From the NCBI GenBank assembly GCA_964586225.1, contig CAZPHD010000010.1, positions 1 to 64,000 of the forward strand: a stretch of 64,000 nucleotides of DNA, written 5' to 3'. The notes beneath the pieces were generated by a model, which made no database searches, was not told the DNA's origin, and was given only the letters and a program-made list of their open reading frames with translations. Positions 60,894 through 64,000 of this stretch are shown here, piece by piece. Numbering within the stretch: position 1 is the stretch's first letter; each line of letters begins with the position of its first letter. A program made the position numbers and the translations under genes. The stretch comes from JANJUB01 sp964586225. GTDB taxonomy: Bacteria > Armatimonadota > Fimbriimonadia > Fimbriimonadales > Fimbriimonadaceae.

Positions 60894-62081
60894 ATGAGTC
60901 AGCCGGTCGCTTCCAGCGAGACCTTTGAACTTCAGCGCAAGCTGCATTGCTTTGCGGGCTTATCGCATGGTCCGGCAATCGTCCGAGCAATTGATCGCGC
61001 CCAAGGGGCATCTTTCTGGCCAGCGATTGAAGCTGATCCGAAAGTCGCCTCGCGGGTGGCCAGACTCTGGACGCGGGCGCCTGAGGCTTTAGTCGAAGTG
61101 TTTGCCGACTCCGAGCTTGCTCGGGCCATGCTTGGGGGCTCGGAGGTCACGTCGACGTCCCTCGACGCGGTTGCGAGCCCGACAAAGGTCGTGGGATGGG
61201 CTCGCCGAGAACGGTTGCGCTGTTTGCTGACCGACGATGGCGGTTCAACGATGATCTTCGATGAGCTCGTTCGACACGCTTTGCGGAGGTTGAGTTTGTC
61301 CATTCAACCCGTAGCGGTCGGTGATTGGGCGTTGCAGGCCGTCACAGAGTCTTCACCGCTTCGACTCTTATGCTTCGGGTCTTCCTCGACCGTGATTGAA
61401 GAGGTGACTCTCCTGCAGTCCTGGTTCGATGGTTTGAGGCGGCATGGCCTTCACGGTGAACCGGTTGAAGCCGTCGCCTGGACCGAAGAAGCCTTCATCA
61501 AGTACGAGCTTGAGCACATGCCGATGAGCGAGCGATATCGCTACGTCTCGGCAAGGGCGGTTTACGGCAACGATGACATGGAGAGGCTCGTGCGGAAAGT
61601 GGCGTTTGCGCTCCCCTTGACTCCTGAGCGATTGCGAGAGTTGGTTGCGATGCGAACTCGCGAAACGACCGAGGCCATGCGTTCATCGCATCGTTGGCGC
61701 CATGTGGCGTTGGGTCTCGGTGGCCTGGCCGACTTGCTCTGGATTGTTCAGGTGTACGAGCTCAGGTATCCCACGGCAACTCAAGCGGGGACACGGATCG
61801 ACGTTCCCGAGCGGATCCGAACGCTGGCTCGATCTCAGCTGATCAATGCTCTCGAACGGGATGAAATGCTCGAGGCTTGGGGCCACCTGCGGGCGGTGCG
61901 GAGTTCCATGCAATGGCTGGGCATGACCCCGGACATCATGCCCGAGAACCCCGCCAAGCTGGCGCGGCTTGCCTTGGTGTTTGGCTACGACGATGGCAAT
62001 CGGTTCTTGGATTATCACGAAAAGGTGACTCGCTTTGTCCGCGGCATGGTTGAAGAGTCGATGGAGCGATTGCGGGCATGA
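60894..62081 (+). CDS. GlnE-like (adenylyltransferase-related) protein
   Basis: 395 residues from ATG 60894 (MSQPVASSETF). The order of elements recalls GlnE: a nucleotidyltransferase-like core (LRLLCFGSSSTVIEEVTLLQSW), a YELEHMPMSERYRYVSARAVYG stretch and ALGLGGLADLLWIVQVYEL, which parallels 'GPGGIRDIEFLVQ'. The catalytic Asp pair after the GS motif is not seen, so it may be inactive. No ribosome site precedes the ATG, and the frame is open into nth upstream, so a fusion is possible. Four-base overlap with plsY. Low confidence on family. Confidence 0.55.
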   Translation: MSQPVASSETFELQRKLHCFAGLSHGPAIVRAIDRAQGASFWPAIEADPKVASRVARLWTRAPEALVEVFADSELARAMLGGSEVTSTSLDAVASPTKVVGWARRERLRCLLTDDGGSTMIFDELVRHALRRLSLSIQPVAVGDWALQAVTESSPLRLLCFGSSSTVIEEVTLLQSWFDGLRRHGLHGEPVEAVAWTEEAFIKYELEHMPMSERYRYVSARAVYGNDDMERLVRKVAFALPLTPERLRELVAMRTRETTEAMRSSHRWRHVALGLGGLADLLWIVQVYELRYPTATQAGTRIDVPERIRTLARSQLINALERDEMLEAWGHLRAVRSSMQWLGMTPDIMPENPAKLARLALVFGYDDGNRFLDYHEKVTRFVRGMVEESMERLRA

Positions 62082-62767
62082 ACTGGGAACTCGTGATGCT
62101 GATCGCGGGCGGTTATTTGCTTGGTTCGGTGCCGTTCGGATACTTGATTGCCAAATCGCGTGGCGTCGATATTCGGACCGTTGGAAGCGGTAACGTCGGC
62201 GCTACGAACGTCTTGCGCGCTTTGGGCAAGGGACCGGCCATCGTCGTTTTTGTGCTTGATGTCGCCAAGGGATTGGTTCCCGCGGTCGTGGGGCATGCGT
62301 GGTTTCACCAGACCGAATACGCGTTCGCCGCGGGAGCGGCGGCCGTGCTTGGACACAGCTTCTCGCCCTTCTTGGGGTTTAAAGGCGGCAAGGGCATCGC
62401 GACAGGACTCGGAGTTCTGATTGGGTCCACACCGTTGGTGGCGGCGGGAGCCGCGGGTCTGTTCTTGCTGATGATGTCGGTGACGATGATTGTCAGCATC
62501 AGCTCAGTGGTCGGCGCGCTCAGTATTTTGCCCTTCGGTGTGCTCGTGGCCGACCCGCCCAGCCTGTATCCGGCCTATGCCTTCTTCGGGCTCTACCTCG
62601 CCTGGCGACATCGGAGCAACTTTGCCCGAATGAAGCAAGGTACCGAACCTCTCTTGGGGCAGAAAACGCGCGAGGATCCGGCTCCAAGCACCAAGGCGAG
62701 AGTGATCGCGTTGATCGGCGGCTTAGCATTGACCGCAACGATGGTGGCGTCAATCGTCCTACAATGA
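62078..62767 (+). CDS. plsY: Glycerol-3-phosphate acyltransferase PlsY
   Basis: Acylates glycerol 3-phosphate with acyl-phosphate, first step of phospholipid synthesis. 229 residues, slightly longer than usual. Motifs: LLGSVPFGYLIAK near the N-terminus, GSGNVGATNVLRALGK (about 37-52), and GFKGGKGIATGLG (about 104). Five to six helices. ATGA overlap with the preceding gene. Confidence 0.95.
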   Translation: MNWELVMLIAGGYLLGSVPFGYLIAKSRGVDIRTVGSGNVGATNVLRALGKGPAIVVFVLDVAKGLVPAVVGHAWFHQTEYAFAAGAAAVLGHSFSPFLGFKGGKGIATGLGVLIGSTPLVAAGAAGLFLLMMSVTMIVSISSVVGALSILPFGVLVADPPSLYPAYAFFGLYLAWRHRSNFARMKQGTEPLLGQKTREDPAPSTKARVIALIGGLALTATMVASIVLQ

Positions 62768-62771
62768 GACG

Positions 62772-63569
62772 ATGAGCGATTCGCCGGGCTCAATAATGGC
62801 CTTGTTGGGATGCCTGGCGTGGGTTCCGATCGCCATCTGGGTCTATGCCCTGGTCAGTTGGAGCATCATGGGCGAGATCGATGCGCTCCTCGGCATCCTG
62901 GGCGCGTTCATGGGGCTGGTCGTCGGGGTCGCCATAATGCTACAGCCGAACGAAGATCTCACACCGTACCTGGTCTTGACGGTCTTTTCTATGGTGGCGC
63001 TGTTTCCCTCGTTGCGGAGCTACCACCATAGACGCGAACTCGCCCAAATCGATATCGATGCGATGGCGGATGCCTATGAGCAACTCAGCTTGCGGCCCGG
63101 AAATCTGGGCTCCACGATGAGGATCGCTCGCGTCGCCCAGCAGCGCGGTTGGGTCGCTCATGCGGTGGCGATTGCCGAACCGGTGCTCGCTCAATTTCCG
63201 AAGGCGATCGTCGCTGACGAACTTCGGGAAGTGAACGCATGGAGGCACCAGGTGCAGCCGCACCATCAACACAATCTCACGTGTCTTGAATGCGCCGCGC
63301 CGAACCCGCCCGGCCAACTCTGGTGCATGAAGTGCGGCACGGCCGTGTTGTTGGGGCATGCGCGCGGAGCGTGGCTAGGGACGCGGACGGCTCGGCGGTT
63401 GCTGGCCGCGTGGCTCGCTGGGGTGGCCTCGCTGATCGGCATTCCGGCGGCGGCCACCACGTTGCCGCCGACAATAGCCGGTATCTTCGTGGTGATGTTT
63501 GTTGCGCTGTCGGGTGGAGTGCTGTGGTGGGCCTTCCTTGGCGTCCGGAGGGTGTCATCCGGGTCTTAG
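62772..63569 (+). CDS. Membrane protein with central zinc ribbon
   Basis: 265 residues: three N-terminal helices (about 8-33, 40-57, 64-80), a cytoplasmic helical segment, a zinc ribbon LTCLECAAP...LWCMKCGTA (about 170-192; C-x2-C and C-x2-C), then two C-terminal helices (about 205-225, 235-258). Four bases after plsY. Overlaps the LptF/G-type gene if that starts at 63527. No family name recognised. Confidence 0.75.
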   Translation: MSDSPGSIMALLGCLAWVPIAIWVYALVSWSIMGEIDALLGILGAFMGLVVGVAIMLQPNEDLTPYLVLTVFSMVALFPSLRSYHHRRELAQIDIDAMADAYEQLSLRPGNLGSTMRIARVAQQRGWVAHAVAIAEPVLAQFPKAIVADELREVNAWRHQVQPHHQHNLTCLECAAPNPPGQLWCMKCGTAVLLGHARGAWLGTRTARRLLAAWLAGVASLIGIPAAATTLPPTIAGIFVVMFVALSGGVLWWAFLGVRRVSSGS

Positions 63570-64000
63570 ATCGGTACGTGATCCGCGAGCTGATGGTGCC
63601 GTTCCTGATCGGAACGGTTGCGGTTGTCTTGATGTTTCAGGCCAACCTTCTCATCTTCTTGATGAAGACCTACTCGGTGGCGAATATTCCTGCGCTTGCC
63701 CTAGCGCAGATGATTTGGCTCAAAACGCCCGACTTTTTGCGCCAAACGCTGCCGGTTGGGATGGCCCTCGCGTCGAGTCTCGCGATTTCGAGGTTGGCTC
63801 GCGAGTCTGAACTAACGGCCATGCGGAGCGCAGGCGCGCCGATTCGGCGGATCCTATGGCCGATAGCGGGGTTTGGACTTCTTGTCGCCGTTGGCAACTT
63901 CTGGGTCAGTGAGAGAGTTTATCCGATAGCGGAGAAGCGGTTTGTCGAGGTGAGTCAGCAAGCGTTCATTCTTGGAACTAGTCCCGAGTTCAAGTCTAAC
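63527..64000 (+). CDS. LptF/LptG-type permease (partial, runs off window end)
   Basis: Frame open to base 64000. VLDRYVIRELMVPFLIGT (the Lpt N-terminal D-R-Y signature) is followed by helices (about 27-50, 60-80, 100-125) with LPVGMALASSLAISRLARESELTAMRSAGAP, the family cytoplasmic motif. In the family it forms with LptB the inner-membrane LPS extractor. The start is unclear: GTG 63527 has GGAG upstream (63516-63519) and keeps the DRY motif but overlaps the zinc-ribbon gene by 43 bases; GTG 63578 would lose DRY. Suggests an LPS-like outer membrane. Confidence 0.85.
   Translation, partial: MGLPWRPEGVIRVLDRYVIRELMVPFLIGTVAVVLMFQANLLIFLMKTYSVANIPALALAQMIWLKTPDFLRQTLPVGMALASSLAISRLARESELTAMRSAGAPIRRILWPIAGFGLLVAVGNFWVSERVYPIAEKRFVEVSQQAFILGTSPEFKSN

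Overview
The window looks like chromosomal core sequence of a GC-rich, didermic, free-living bacterium. My best guess is Armatimonadota (Fimbriimonadales-like). This is inference from gene content (futalosine-pathway MqnD, TrmFO, RNase J, pyruvate phosphate dikinase, an LptF/G-type permease, short GTGA/ATGA-overlapped operons, TonB-independent secreted hydrolases), not a search result. No phage, plasmid, IS element or CRISPR array is visible. About 54 genes fill nearly all of the sequence, and no gene-free stretch exceeds 300 bases.

Layout. 1-6219 (minus): a five-gene membrane operon with a secreted multi-domain protein, two ABC-2 permeases, their ATPase and a coiled-coil membrane protein cut by the window edge. 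6344-8116: a secreted GVYG-repeat fibre-like protein with a clear promoter. 8232-12279: XerC/D recombinase, two tRNA-Gly genes, YtxH, an AI-2E permease and a frameshifted vanadium haloperoxidase lipoprotein. 12418-15540: an NfeD-like protein plus two flotillins. 15783-17506: rpsB-tsf. 17667-20131: secreted protein, trans-3-hydroxyproline dehydratase and a second AI-2E permease. 20205-32885: an exopolysaccharide locus (GDP-mannose synthesis, GH50-like hydrolase, three GT2 and one GT4 glycosyltransferases, nucleotide-sugar dehydrogenase, Wzz fused to a degenerate kinase domain, flippase). 32882-41906: trmFO, GH15 glucoamylase, frameshifted cysteine synthase, DUF5658-like protein, DacB, MqnD, Rel. 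41977-49931: acyl-CoA dehydrogenase, PPDK, LemA, unknowns, gamma-glutamyltransferase. 49967-54922: GH20, MtaB, Ppx/GppA, RuvA in one overlapping run. 54927-64000: STN-domain protein, ornithine cyclodeaminase family, OsmC, RNase J, Nth (with an assembly gap), GlnE-like protein, PlsY, zinc-ribbon protein and LptF/G.

The most unusual signal is in the spaces and in a few coding regions. There is a recurring class of DNA elements built from degenerate 7-, 8- or 10-bp tandem units, often followed by their inverted copies so that the whole folds into one long hairpin. They sit mostly just after stop codons (43191, 46822, 47758, 48178, 58417). One heptamer array is inserted in frame inside mtaB. Two other repeat families also occur both between genes and inside reading frames: a CACAAGACAT family (15546, 15601, inside mtaB) and a C/G-rich palindrome (46109, inside the GH15 gene). 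Unit sequences differ between sites while the architecture is shared.

Sequence quality matters here. Four single-base slips in short or moderate homopolymers break or alter the haloperoxidase (two), cysteine synthase and dacB, and a 10-N gap interrupts nth. These look more like sequencing or assembly errors than decay.
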